Assembly (NCBI GenBank): GCA_025999435.1
Contig: BNXH01000003.1
Location: forward strand, 1-64,000
Origin: Bacteroidia bacterium
GTDB taxonomy: Bacteria > Bacteroidota > Bacteroidia > Bacteroidales > Dysgonomonadaceae
Length of the DNA stretch: 64,000 nt
Direction: 5' to 3'
Part shown: positions 7,538-16,152 of the stretch, in pieces
How the letters are laid out: each line of letters begins with the position of its first letter
How positions within the stretch are numbered: position 1 is the first letter of the stretch
Made by a program: the position numbers and the translations under genes
The notes under the pieces: model-generated
Databases searched by the model: none
What the model saw: the letters and a program-made list of their open reading frames with translations, nothing else
Told to the model about the DNA's origin: nothing

Positions 7538-8686
7538 ATGTCTCAGTCTAGGCGTACATTTATCAAAGCTGCCACTATTGCAGCAATAGGTACTGGAATA
7601 ACTTCCGGAAATCCTTTAAGCTTATTCGCTCAAAATAATAAAAAAACGATCTCTTTGAATGGTGAAAAAATGAAGCTAAGTTTTAAGCCTTACGACCTTC
7701 AACTACGCCATGTATTTACTATAGCCAATTCGTCCCGGACTACTACACCTGTTGTGTTAACTGAAATTACATACGATGGCATAACCGGATATGGAGAGGC
7801 ATCACTTCCGCCATATCTGGGAGAAACACAGGCATCTGTAATGGACTTTCTGAAGAAAGTAAACCTGGAACAATTTTCCGGGCCATTCGAGCTTGATGAT
7901 ATACTTTCCTATGTAGATAAAATAGCCGAAAATAATACAGCGGCCAAAGCATCCGTAGATATAGCTTTACACGATTTGGTCGGCAAAATAATGGGACAAC
8001 CCTGGTATAAAATATGGGGACTGAATAAAGATAATACTCCTGATACTACGTTTACAATTGGTATAGATACAGAAGAAGTAGTAAAACAGAAAACAAGAGA
8101 AGCCGATCCGCTTTATAATATCCTCAAAGTAAAGCTAGGACGGGATAATGATAAGCAGATGATCGAAGCTATCCGGACTGTTACAGACAAACCTATAGCG
8201 ATAGATGCCAATCAAGGATGGAAAGACAAACATCATGCGTTGGATATGATTTTTTGGCTGAAAGAACGCGGTATAGTGATGATAGAACAACCTATGCCAA
8301 AATATAATCTGGAAGACGCAGCTTGGGTTACAGAGCGTAGTCCTTTACCTGTATTTGCCGACGAATCGTTCCAAAGATTATCCGATGTATTGCGCCTGAA
8401 GGGAGCGTTCACAGGAATCAACATAAAACTCATGAAATGTACAGGAATGCGCGAAGCCTGGAAAATGCTCACTGTAGCACGTGCGGTAAATATGAAAGTA
8501 ATGATAGGTTGTATGACTGAAACTTCATGTGCCATTTCGGCTGCGGCCCAACTGTCGCCGGCTGTAGATTGGGCCGATCTTGATGGGAATTTACTTATCA
8601 GCAATGATTGCTTTAGCGGGGCAACCGTTGTAAAAGGTAAAATACAATTGAGTGAAGCCGCAGGAATAGGCATAAAAAAATTGTGA
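7538..8686 (+). CDS. L-Ala-D/L-Glu (dipeptide) epimerase, enolase superfamily, Tat-exported
   Basis: Converts L-Ala-D-Glu from peptidoglycan into L-Ala-L-Glu so that ordinary dipeptidases can split it. The fold is that of the muconate-lactonizing group: K197-x-K199 in LKVKLG, metal ligands D223 (DANQGW), E250 (IEQPMP) and D275 (FADES), and the second base lysine near K297 (NIKLMKC). An N-terminal twin-arginine signal (SRRTFIK, followed by an Ala-rich hydrophobic stretch) predicts folded export to the periplasm or a membrane-attached form, unlike cytoplasmic E. coli YcjG. It begins 11 bp after the NlpC/P60 gene, a pairing also seen in Bacteroides. Substrate stereochemistry is inferred from family and context. 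Confidence 0.88.
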   Translation: MSQSRRTFIKAATIAAIGTGITSGNPLSLFAQNNKKTISLNGEKMKLSFKPYDLQLRHVFTIANSSRTTTPVVLTEITYDGITGYGEASLPPYLGETQASVMDFLKKVNLEQFSGPFELDDILSYVDKIAENNTAAKASVDIALHDLVGKIMGQPWYKIWGLNKDNTPDTTFTIGIDTEEVVKQKTREADPLYNILKVKLGRDNDKQMIEAIRTVTDKPIAIDANQGWKDKHHALDMIFWLKERGIVMIEQPMPKYNLEDAAWVTERSPLPVFADESFQRLSDVLRLKGAFTGINIKLMKCTGMREAWKMLTVARAVNMKVMIGCMTETSCAISAAAQLSPAVDWADLDGNLLISNDCFSGATVVKGKIQLSEAAGIGIKKL

Positions 8687-8724
8687 TAATAGATTAATAG
8701 ATTAATATTTTACTTTAATTTATT

Positions 8725-8732
8725 TATCTTTG
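8725..8732 (+). promoter_or_regulatory. Bacteroidetes-type -7 box (TATCTTTG)
   Basis: TATCTTTG fits TAnnTTTG exactly and lies 41 bp upstream of the kinase start, in an AT-rich 87-bp spacer. It suggests the kinase has its own promoter in addition to read-through from the epimerase gene. Confidence 0.6.
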
Positions 8733-8773
8733 CATGATTTTTTTTAACTTTCTAACCTAACCATAAAAGTATT

Positions 8774-9619
8774 ATGATATTACTCGCTGAAAGCGGATCT
8801 ACTAAAACGGAATGGTGCCTGGTAGATAGGAACGGTATTACCGAACAATTTCTGTCAGATGGTATAAATCCTTTTTTTCAAACAAGAAAAGAGATAAGTA
8901 GACTTGTACGCTTACAGTTACCTCCTGTTTTTTTCAAAACAAAGATTAATAATATATATTTTTATGGAGCAGGATGTTCTTCTCTGGAAAAGAAGAATGT
9001 AGTCAAAGCATCTCTGGAAGCTCAATTCAAAACGCCAACAATTATAGAAAGTGACCTTTTGGGATCTGCCCGCGCTTTATTCCAAAATGAAGCAGGCATC
9101 GCCTGCATTTTAGGGACAGGGTCAAACTCTTGTTTTTTCGACGGAGAGAACATTGTAAAAAATGTCAAATCGTTAGGGTATATACTGGGTGATGAAGGTA
9201 GTGGAGCCTCTCTGGGAAAGTTTTTCTTGTCTGATTGCTTAAAAGGATTGGCTCCTCAAGAATTAATAGATCCATTCTATAAAAAATATAAGATAGATCC
9301 TGATGAAATAATGGATTATATATATTCCAGGCCTTTTCCGAATAAGCTATTATCCGTCTTATCGTTCTTTTTGTATGAATATTTAGAGCATCCATATGTC
9401 AATGATTTAGTGCGAAGAAATTTGAGATCTTTTTTTGAAAGAAATATTTTACAATACGAATGCACTGAATATCCAATTCGATTTGTCGGATCGGTAGCAA
9501 AGATGTATTCATTCATACTAAGGGAAACAGCTCAAGAGTTGGGAATCTATATCGATGTGATAATCGAGAACCCAATCAAAGGACTGATTGAATATCATCG
9601 TGAAAACGGGCACCTATAG
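8774..9619 (+). CDS. BadF/BadG-type N-acetyl-sugar kinase (MurK/NagK-like paralog)
   Basis: ASKHA-fold ATPase of the BadF/BadG/BcrA family, whose sugar members phosphorylate GlcNAc or MurNAc. Phosphate-binding LLAESGSTKTEWCLV opens the protein; FYGAGC (about residue 60), LGTGSNSCFFDG and GYILGDEGSGASLG follow in family order. It is clearly paralogous to the kinase at 46832-47692, sharing NPFF, GTGSNSC and GYILGDEGSGA blocks. At 281 aa it is full length, with no signal peptide. It sits downstream of the peptide-recycling pair and converges on the amidase gene, so an amino-sugar from peptidoglycan is the likely substrate. Which sugar each paralog takes cannot be told from sequence alone. Confidence 0.82.
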   Translation: MILLAESGSTKTEWCLVDRNGITEQFLSDGINPFFQTRKEISRLVRLQLPPVFFKTKINNIYFYGAGCSSLEKKNVVKASLEAQFKTPTIIESDLLGSARALFQNEAGIACILGTGSNSCFFDGENIVKNVKSLGYILGDEGSGASLGKFFLSDCLKGLAPQELIDPFYKKYKIDPDEIMDYIYSRPFPNKLLSVLSFFLYEYLEHPYVNDLVRRNLRSFFERNILQYECTEYPIRFVGSVAKMYSFILRETAQELGIYIDVIIENPIKGLIEYHRENGHL

Positions 9620-9644
9620 AATATTTATTATTAATATTTTAATA

Positions 9645-9674
9645 AAAAGAGCATGATTCCCATCATGCTCTTTT
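9645..9674. terminator. bidirectional intrinsic terminator
   Basis: AAAAGAGCATGAT (9645-9657) and its exact complement ATCATGCTCTTTT (9662-9674) form a 13-bp stem with a four-base TCCC loop, A-rich before and T-rich after. It lies between the convergent kinase and amidase genes and should stop transcription from both sides. Confidence 0.9.
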
Positions 9675-9703
9675 CCATTATCTTTCATTTAATTACTTGA
9701 ACC

Positions 9704-12700
9704 CTATTGGAATATAAATGAAAGAATACTTTTCATAAGATTGTCTCTTCCTGCTTCATCTTTTATAACTTCGAATGGAAAACCTAATATGCAAGTTCTA
9801 TAATCACCTGAATAAGCTACTCCTGCACTTAGATTATTTTCGGTATATCTGAATACTGTATAGCAATTATCTCCTGCCGGCTCAATTGCATCCGGCGATT
9901 CTACTGCATAAAATACAGGATTCAACTTAGTATAGAATTCATAATTACCTGTAATATAAGAAAATGGAGATGCAACACCTTTTACTTTACCTTCTACAGC
10001 GGCCCTACCTACTCGCCATTTATATTTTAATACATCAGTAGCAAATGCCTTATCTTCGTTGTCGGCATTCTCATTATCCCACAGATCGGAAGCAACATAG
10101 GCTCCACTAACAAAAATATTTCCCCCTTGTTTGCAATATGCTGCAATTTTATTCTGAAAATCTTTAGTGAAAATTTTAAATTCAGCCGGATGCACACCCC
10201 GTCCTATTTTAGTTTGTTTCTGCTTACCCAGTATGACATCAAGTAGTTTGTACCGATTCATATCTACTAATCCATCGATAACAGCATCACGGCTAGTTGA
10301 CACAAAAGAATAACCGGCTTTGGCTATAGATTTTCCATGAAGAGCAGGGTAATCAAATGTATTTCCGGCAATGACTGTTGTCTCAAAATTAGCATTGCTT
10401 GCCCCAAATCCGGCTGCATCATCGTCCATCCACGGGATTCTACGCCTGAATTCATACTGGCTTCCGATATAGTTATATTCCTTTTTATCCGGAACGCCAT
10501 GATCGATGAAATCAACAAAACCACCGATGCTATCTTTTGTGGTAAAACTATATGGCGCAGACAGACGATCGAATCCATTCACTACCAGTACCTGGCCTTT
10601 CTCATTTGATTTTCTATACACAGAAAGTATCTCCGATGGGAAACTTTCACCACCATCATTTACTGCTGCAACTTTAAAACTATACATTCTATCTTTGTCA
10701 ATAGCTAAGTTGAGTTTTGTATCATGTACAATAACTCCATTGTCAAAATCGCCATCACCAATACGGGTATAAACAATATATTTATCCGGTTTCGCAGTAG
10801 GTTCTGTAATGTCTTCAACAGGTTTCCACATAAGATTAACCTGTGTTTCTCCGGCAAATTCTGCTCCAAACGATTTTACAGGAAGTGGCTGTACAACATA
10901 TTCATAATTATATTGACGGGCAATAAATTTCAACATTCCTTTATAAATAGAGCGGCTAACTGTAAAGCGAAAACGGGGATCGAGCCCATATTTCATATCA
11001 GCGAAATTCTGATGTGACAACAGTTCAAGAAGCATAGTAGGCACATTAGGCACACGAGCTTCGCTATACGAACGATTCCACATATGGCGGCGTGTCCATT
11101 TTGGCTCATATTCACGACGGATATCTTTTGTTATTTCATCCATAATGGCATCAGTCAGATCTCTTGAAGCCCAACGTGTTTTACCATTTTCAAACACTTC
11201 TTCGTTAGTATGCGTCATATAAATACCAAGAGTACCAATTATAGAATCATTATATGTGGTTCCGGCGTCGGTATGGAAAGCCATTGCCAGATCCACCGGA
11301 ACATTCAACCCTCCGGATTTAGGTAATACCGAAGAACCTCCACTGATATAATTAACCCAGAAACCACGGCTCTGGTAATCGTCTGTATAATCATTTTTTC
11401 CTTCACTTTTGTTATAAATACTATCAGGGGCACCAGCCCATTGTAGCCAGTAACGGGCACCCTCGGTATATCGCGGATAACCGCTGGTCTCAGGTTTATA
11501 ATCAATAGCCGGTAATTTCTTATGATTGCTGCCATCTATCGCCTCCGAGCTTTTTGTGTTATCTGTTACAACACCGCTTGGATGAGGCAGACGGGCTATA
11601 TTACCTATCCCCCCTCCTATTTTGACGGCATCGGCTGTAAGGATACGGCCCGATTTACTACTTCCGTTAGTCAATACAATCTTGCAGTTATCATTTTTTC
11701 CCTTATCGAAAGTAAAAAATCCTAAAAATATCCATGTACCGCCTCCCATTTTTTGATTAATACTAAAATCCGTTTTTCCACCCAAATGATAAACCGAATA
11801 GTGCGCCTCGTCTGTACTGTTTGGCAATGTTTGGTAAGACACGTAAACCGCATACTCTCCTTTTTCCGGCATATCGGGTATCCATTCGCATTGACTCACA
11901 TCTTCTTTCGAAACTGTTTTTATCTGGCGGTATGTACCCAGTTTAAACGGATTTTCGCCATCCAGATAAATAGTCTTCGTATTTGCGAATCCGCTATTTG
12001 TTCCTGTAATCCATGATTCTTTTCCAGACTTTTCCGTGTAAGAAGAATTAGCTATATTCTTGTCATTGTCAACTATTATCTCATGACGTTGTGTATCCCT
12101 TTCCCTCGGTAATAAAACATTTGCTCCCGCATTTTCAAGCATCGGTACAAGATATGGCAGTACATAGCTCTGTGTATACAGGTCCTCTACTGTTTGAAAA
12201 ATACGTGCCCGTTGCCATTCCCATCTGGCCAGCTTTTGTTCATAATACCAACCGTGACTTTGCCAAATTGCCATATGATGGTTTTGCAAGCCCTTTTCTG
12301 ATGTATAAGGTCGGGACAAATTGGAAACCAGAGGCTTATCCAATTTATTAGCAAATAAGTCCTTTTTCTTTTTACCAAAAGGAACAAGATTTTCTATCGG
12401 TTGTGTATCGGTTATAAGTTCTACCTGATGCTTTTTATATTTTTCAGGCAATAACCCTTTTATATACGTATAGATATTATCCACATCGTTTTGACGAAAT
12501 GGAACGTATGACAAGTTTATGCCTGTAAAAAACTTAACAGATTTACCTTTAACATTAACAGAATCTACCTTAATCCGATAAGTCTTAATATCCTTATTGG
12601 CGAATTTGGTAAGATAGTCACTTATTTCATTCCGAACCTGATCGGAAATGTCCTGCGTCTGGGCCCCGCAAGGAGTCAAAAACAGAAAAGACGCACAAAT

Positions 12701-12718
12701 AATCAATAATCTTTTCAT
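9704..12718 (-). CDS. exported N-acetylmuramoyl-L-alanine amidase with inserted golvesin/xanthan-lyase-type domain
   Basis: Large (1004 aa) secreted protein often annotated xanthan lyase in Bacteroidetes. A signal peptide ends near GAQTQ. The pattern of a zinc amidase (Amidase_3) is visible but interrupted: H155 (IWQSHGWYY), E178 (QTVEDLYTQ), then after about 300 residues H482 (AMAFHTDAG) and the terminal glutamate E565 (VPTMLLELLSHQ). The insertion, roughly 215-410, contains a golvesin C-terminal-like beta-sandwich (about 270-367) that may bind glycan. A fibronectin-III-like domain spans about 610-702 and the last 300 residues are a further domain I cannot name. The predicted role is cleavage of stem peptides from peptidoglycan glycan in the periplasm or outside. 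It is the last gene of the minus-strand block and follows the deacetylase frame. Confidence 0.78.
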   Translation of the reverse strand: MKRLLIICASFLFLTPCGAQTQDISDQVRNEISDYLTKFANKDIKTYRIKVDSVNVKGKSVKFFTGINLSYVPFRQNDVDNIYTYIKGLLPEKYKKHQVELITDTQPIENLVPFGKKKKDLFANKLDKPLVSNLSRPYTSEKGLQNHHMAIWQSHGWYYEQKLARWEWQRARIFQTVEDLYTQSYVLPYLVPMLENAGANVLLPRERDTQRHEIIVDNDKNIANSSYTEKSGKESWITGTNSGFANTKTIYLDGENPFKLGTYRQIKTVSKEDVSQCEWIPDMPEKGEYAVYVSYQTLPNSTDEAHYSVYHLGGKTDFSINQKMGGGTWIFLGFFTFDKGKNDNCKIVLTNGSSKSGRILTADAVKIGGGIGNIARLPHPSGVVTDNTKSSEAIDGSNHKKLPAIDYKPETSGYPRYTEGARYWLQWAGAPDSIYNKSEGKNDYTDDYQSRGFWVNYISGGSSVLPKSGGLNVPVDLAMAFHTDAGTTYNDSIIGTLGIYMTHTNEEVFENGKTRWASRDLTDAIMDEITKDIRREYEPKWTRRHMWNRSYSEARVPNVPTMLLELLSHQNFADMKYGLDPRFRFTVSRSIYKGMLKFIARQYNYEYVVQPLPVKSFGAEFAGETQVNLMWKPVEDITEPTAKPDKYIVYTRIGDGDFDNGVIVHDTKLNLAIDKDRMYSFKVAAVNDGGESFPSEILSVYRKSNEKGQVLVVNGFDRLSAPYSFTTKDSIGGFVDFIDHGVPDKKEYNYIGSQYEFRRRIPWMDDDAAGFGASNANFETTVIAGNTFDYPALHGKSIAKAGYSFVSTSRDAVIDGLVDMNRYKLLDVILGKQKQTKIGRGVHPAEFKIFTKDFQNKIAAYCKQGGNIFVSGAYVASDLWDNENADNEDKAFATDVLKYKWRVGRAAVEGKVKGVASPFSYITGNYEFYTKLNPVFYAVESPDAIEPAGDNCYTVFRYTENNLSAGVAYSGDYRTCILGFPFEVIKDEAGRDNLMKSILSFIFQ

Positions 12719-12756
12719 ATGATAATAATTTTGATTTTAGTTGCCATATGGAACTC

Positions 12757-12804
12757 GCATGATTTTTATTATCATGGACTTTGGTGATTTAACAAAAATC
12801 ATGC
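12757..12804 (-). other. inverted repeat between deacetylase and amidase genes
   Basis: GCATGATTTTT (12757-12767) and its exact complement AAAAATCATGC (12794-12804) form an 11-bp stem with a 26-base loop in the 106-bp spacer. There is no T-tract after it on the minus strand, so it is a weak terminator candidate and could instead be a processing or attenuation element. Confidence 0.4.
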
Positions 12805-12824
12805 TTCGTTTCATAACAATAATT

Positions 12825-13577
12825 TTATAACCGTTCAAAGGAATAACCTTGCTTTTTTAGTATTTTTATTATCTCATCCAACCTTAAATATAGTTTATCT
12901 GTCCTAGTCACATGGGTACCGGGATGAATAAGTATAATGCTGCCATTTAAATTATTTTCTTTTTCGAACGCATACAATTGATCGATCAATTTTTGAGACG
13001 ACATATAGTTTTTCATATCCGGAGTAGTGTAATCGGCTGCCGTTCTCAACCCGGATGTAAAATTGATCAACACTTGCCCTTGAGACTCGATCAACCTCAC
13101 GTGATCCCTGTTATACCATTCGAAAGGAGGCAAATAATAATTTATCTTGGAAATGTCAATTCCGAACTTTGCCAACTCTGCCATGTTCCTATGAAAATCG
13201 TTTATCAGGCTATCGGCACTTACCAAACTCTTATTACGTTCTGCTCCCCATGGAGCATACAATAAATGCATGTCGGAATGACCTCCTACATAATGTCCTT
13301 TCTTTACAATTTCCTTGATTACAGCTTCATGTTCTTTCATACGGAGACAATTTCCCGTAAGAAAGAACGAAGCTTTAATTTTATTTTTATCTAACGTTTT
13401 CAATATAGAAGCTGCTCCTTCAAATACCGAATCCGCCGAGAAAATCAGGTGAATTACTTTTTTTGTTGTATCAATACGAACTGTAGCACCATCGGCATCA
13501 GTTACGGTATTACTTTTTTTTTTGACTGTTCTTTTCCCAGTTGTTCCATCATGGAGAGGTAATACATCATGTAGCAA
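12825..13577 (-). CDS. polysaccharide deacetylase (NodB/CE4-like) module, probably the C-terminal half of a frameshifted GH9 fusion
   Basis: NodB-fold deacetylase of the Bacteroidetes type. The first motif is IFSADS (D49) in place of TFDDG, and the metal-binding pair is H100/H104 in GGHSDMH; ASFFLTGN and the late ILIHPG segment are also family-like. The frame has no ATG before residue 80, only a TTG lying inside the GH9 gene, and no signal peptide. The 25 N-terminal residues overlap the GH9 coding region. Both frames share an A10 run at 13514-13523, where a -1 shift joins GH9 ...EQSKK to the deacetylase linker SNTVTDADG. I therefore read it as one GH9-deacetylase polypeptide of about 850 aa that is broken, frameshifted or mis-sequenced at the A-tract. 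Substrate unknown, probably an N-acetylated sugar chain. Confidence 0.75.
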   Translation of the reverse strand: MLHDVLPLHDGTTGKRTVKKKSNTVTDADGATVRIDTTKKVIHLIFSADSVFEGAASILKTLDKNKIKASFFLTGNCLRMKEHEAVIKEIVKKGHYVGGHSDMHLLYAPWGAERNKSLVSADSLINDFHRNMAELAKFGIDISKINYYLPPFEWYNRDHVRLIESQGQVLINFTSGLRTAADYTTPDMKNYMSSQKLIDQLYAFEKENNLNGSIILIHPGTHVTRTDKLYLRLDEIIKILKKQGYSFERL

Positions 13578-15370
13578 GTCCCATCGATCACAGGCTCATT
13601 GGTACCATAGGAGTGTTCGTGGAATACAGCCGGGCCATTCTGAAAGACAGCCAAAGAATCCTTACTTCGACTCACTTTTGGAATACCCAACAATGTATCA
13701 TGCCAACCTTCATCGATGGGGCCATCAACCAATCCGCCCAAACGGGTATCGTCCATTCTGGAAGAAACGGCTCCTTTCGGAAAACCTCCTATAAACGAGA
13801 ATCCCCAAGGGTTACAGCCCAAAATCCAATCACGTAAAGCAGCTTCCATCTCTTCAAAGGAATTGTCTCCTGAAATATCTTTGTATTGGTGGGCATAAGA
13901 AGCAGCGCCAATAACGGCAAAGTTTGCGCACCACACATAAGGCACACCGTTCATAAACGGCTCATTCCCCGCACGGTTTCGAATGGTTTGTAATCCTTGA
14001 CGCATGAAGTCGGTGAATTTTTTACTTGTTACTGCATCATCGGATTTTGCCATCAGGTGATGCCCTTGGTTGACAAAAGGATAGAACTGATAATGACGTG
14101 CAAAACCAAATGCCCACAAAGGATTAACGGGTTCCAATTGTCCCCAGTAATCGCCTTCGGTGCGCCATTTCGGATCTTTGGTAAGGGTATAAAATGTAGC
14201 AGCCGCTAATTCTATATCATCCACATAGTTGTCTTCTTCGTAAAAATATGGTGAAACTACACAGACGGTTTGAGTATTTCCGGGCTTCTCCAGGGCAAAT
14301 TCGTATGCAGGCTCTGCTTTCCCAGACAGTACTTTAGCAAAAGCAGGGTCTATATTCTTGAATAGTTCAGCTCCCAGCGCAAAACAGGAGGCAAACTTAC
14401 CAGCAGCGGAAGCTACTCCGGTGGTACGGTTCAGTTTAATCTCTCCGGTTCTGGGATTGGGCAAGTCTTGAGGCTCTCCGGTAATGAAATAAACCGGTCG
14501 TCCCTTACCTGGTCCCCATCCATAATCTACATTATCGTTTTGGGGCAGACCATAACCGGCATGGTCCCGATCATCGGCTATCTGATTATACATTTCCTTA
14601 GGTGCAGGGTTCATTCTGGATAGCCAGTCCAGTCCCCAACGGATTTCATCCAAGATATCGGGAATGCCGTTACTGCCCGGACTGGCATCGGCGCGATAAT
14701 TGTCTTTGAAGATTGTTTTATCTTTTGCCTGATAGTAGGCTAACATCATGTGATAGATAGCGCTTGCAGTGGTGGTAACATATTGCAATTTATCGTCAGC
14801 ATCATGCCACCCTCCGCGAACATCAATACGTTCTCCTGTACGAGTGGGGTGATCAACAATAAAACCATCATGCTGATGACAAACAGTGCCTAAAAAATTA
14901 TTCTCTCCGCAACGTTGGCGACGCATATAATTAAGCATAAAATCGACAGATCCTTCATAAATATCTGCTCCAATCTTAAATTGAGGAGATTTCACTCCGG
15001 CGGCTTCAATATAATAATCACCTTCTGCCTGAACAGAAGAAAAGTCGAGGCGGAAGGCCGATTTTAACCCCCAATAAGTAGCATCCGTTATTTTTCCATG
15101 ACCACTGAATACTGTTTTTCCGGTTTTTGCGTTAACAAGTGAAAAATCCGGCGTACCATGTTGAGTCGCAGGTAAAACCGGTGGTTGTCCGTTACTGCCA
15201 CGAAACGATAAATCGGGCGTGATCTCTTCGGTTGAGATTAGCACTGCTACTTTGATATCTTCAGGAAGATACCCTAATTGGTTTATCCTAACCCATGATC
15301 CTCCTGATTGCGCATTTACCATGACAGCAAAAATCACAATTATAAAGGATAATAAACATCGTAGTCTCAT
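13502..15370 (-). CDS. glycoside hydrolase family 9 protein with N-terminal Ig-like domain
   Basis: Exported GH9 (alpha/alpha)6-barrel glycosidase, a family of endoglucanases that also contains exo-beta-glucosaminidases. A signal peptide (about 1-20) is followed by an Ig-like CelD_N domain (about 22-135) opening WVRINQLGYLP, then the catalytic domain. The catalytic aspartates are in GGWHDADD (D190, D193) and the proton donor is E592 in YGTNEPVID. Activity on cellulose is not implied: the neighbours are a deacetylase module in the other frame, a SIS protein, a ROK kinase and peptidoglycan enzymes, which favour an amino-sugar oligosaccharide. The stop TAA follows directly after the A10 tract, giving the short tail KKKVIP. 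It begins 6 bp after the creatininase-like gene. Confidence 0.85.
   Translation of the reverse strand: MRLRCLLSFIIVIFAVMVNAQSGGSWVRINQLGYLPEDIKVAVLISTEEITPDLSFRGSNGQPPVLPATQHGTPDFSLVNAKTGKTVFSGHGKITDATYWGLKSAFRLDFSSVQAEGDYYIEAAGVKSPQFKIGADIYEGSVDFMLNYMRRQRCGENNFLGTVCHQHDGFIVDHPTRTGERIDVRGGWHDADDKLQYVTTTASAIYHMMLAYYQAKDKTIFKDNYRADASPGSNGIPDILDEIRWGLDWLSRMNPAPKEMYNQIADDRDHAGYGLPQNDNVDYGWGPGKGRPVYFITGEPQDLPNPRTGEIKLNRTTGVASAAGKFASCFALGAELFKNIDPAFAKVLSGKAEPAYEFALEKPGNTQTVCVVSPYFYEEDNYVDDIELAAATFYTLTKDPKWRTEGDYWGQLEPVNPLWAFGFARHYQFYPFVNQGHHLMAKSDDAVTSKKFTDFMRQGLQTIRNRAGNEPFMNGVPYVWCANFAVIGAASYAHQYKDISGDNSFEEMEAALRDWILGCNPWGFSFIGGFPKGAVSSRMDDTRLGGLVDGPIDEGWHDTLLGIPKVSRSKDSLAVFQNGPAVFHEHSYGTNEPVIDGTCYMMYYLSMMEQLGKEQSKKKVIP
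13514..13523 (-). other. A10 homopolymer at the GH9/deacetylase frame junction
   Basis: Ten consecutive A residues on the coding strand. The GH9 frame reads TCA AAA AAA AAA GTA ATA CCG TAA and stops at once; the -1 frame reads AAA AAA AAA AGT AAT ACC and continues into the deacetylase. One extra A (or two fewer) would make a continuous gene. The tract fits the A-AAA-AAA slippery type used for ribosomal or transcriptional slippage, and is equally a common site of sequencing or replication indels. Confidence 0.85.
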
Positions 15371-15376
15371 GTTTTT

Positions 15377-16141
15377 TTAATATATAGTTTTATTTACTAA
15401 TTCGTCAAATAGTTTGGCAACCTTATTCGTAACAACTTCAGCAAATACCTTCCCTTTCTCCGCAGACGATTTCCTTGGATCCCCTACCCCTGTATCGGCG
15501 GTTGTTTTTGTCCAGTTGCGTGGTATCCAGCCTACTTTGTTGTTTAAAGAATCAATATTGAACGGCCGGCCGGCACCATCTCCGGCAACTTCCAAATTCA
15601 CCAGATCAGGATGGTAATGCATCATAACGGATGTTTCCATTTCGCCGGCATGATCATCTTTATTTTCAAAATAATTGTTCTGAGGCTCTACAGCAAACCA
15701 GTCACAGCTTACAATCAACATTTGAGGATAATCTACACACAGATCACGAATCATTGGCTTAAAGCTGTTTCCTCCATGCCCGTTCATTATCACCACGATA
15801 TGGATTCCCTGATAGTTAAGCGATTCAACAATATCGCTAAGGATATACTTTTGAGTTTCGTAGCGGGTATGGAGGCAGAATGGTAACTCCCGCTGTCCGG
15901 GATTCTGTGCACCTAACGGAATAGGCGGCAATACCATCCCTTTTACCCCGTACTTCGACCAGGCTTTTTCTACCGCACCTACTGCAATATCGTGAGCCAG
16001 ATAACAATCGGTAAGATAAGGTAAATGATAATTATGAGGTTCGGTTGCACCCCATGGTAACACAGCATAAGAATATGGTAAACCTTTCAGATTCCCATAT
16101 GTTTCTTTTTGCAGATCAATATGTTTATTTTCTTCTGCCAT
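15377..16141 (-). CDS. creatininase family metallohydrolase
   Basis: Cytoplasmic amidohydrolase of the creatininase/FAPy-deformylase superfamily, which hydrolyses cyclic or linear amide bonds with two metals. Ligand motifs are GATEPHNYHLPYLTD (E34, H36, H39, D45), MNGHGGNS in the middle and DDHAGEMETS (E in the last motif). At 254 aa it is full length and lacks a signal peptide. It lies between the SIS-domain gene (11 bp away) and the GH9 gene in one operon, which suggests a step in amino-sugar breakdown, perhaps deacylation. I do not know a characterized member with this role; substrate is open. Confidence 0.82.
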   Translation of the reverse strand: MAEENKHIDLQKETYGNLKGLPYSYAVLPWGATEPHNYHLPYLTDCYLAHDIAVGAVEKAWSKYGVKGMVLPPIPLGAQNPGQRELPFCLHTRYETQKYILSDIVESLNYQGIHIVVIMNGHGGNSFKPMIRDLCVDYPQMLIVSCDWFAVEPQNNYFENKDDHAGEMETSVMMHYHPDLVNLEVAGDGAGRPFNIDSLNNKVGWIPRNWTKTTADTGVGDPRKSSAEKGKVFAEVVTNKVAKLFDELVNKTIY

Positions 16142-16152
16142 GTTTATGACGG

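Noticed and set aside
9704-12718. Xanthan lyase function for the 1004-aa protein
   Set aside because: The zinc amidase ligand pattern is visible and no lyase domain is; the xanthan label stems from the golvesin-like accessory domain.
13522-13837. Two overlapping plus-strand ORFs of 90-98 codons at the GH9 3' end
   Set aside because: They are shadows of the GH9 gene; considered because of the frame break there, but they do not encode the deacetylase.
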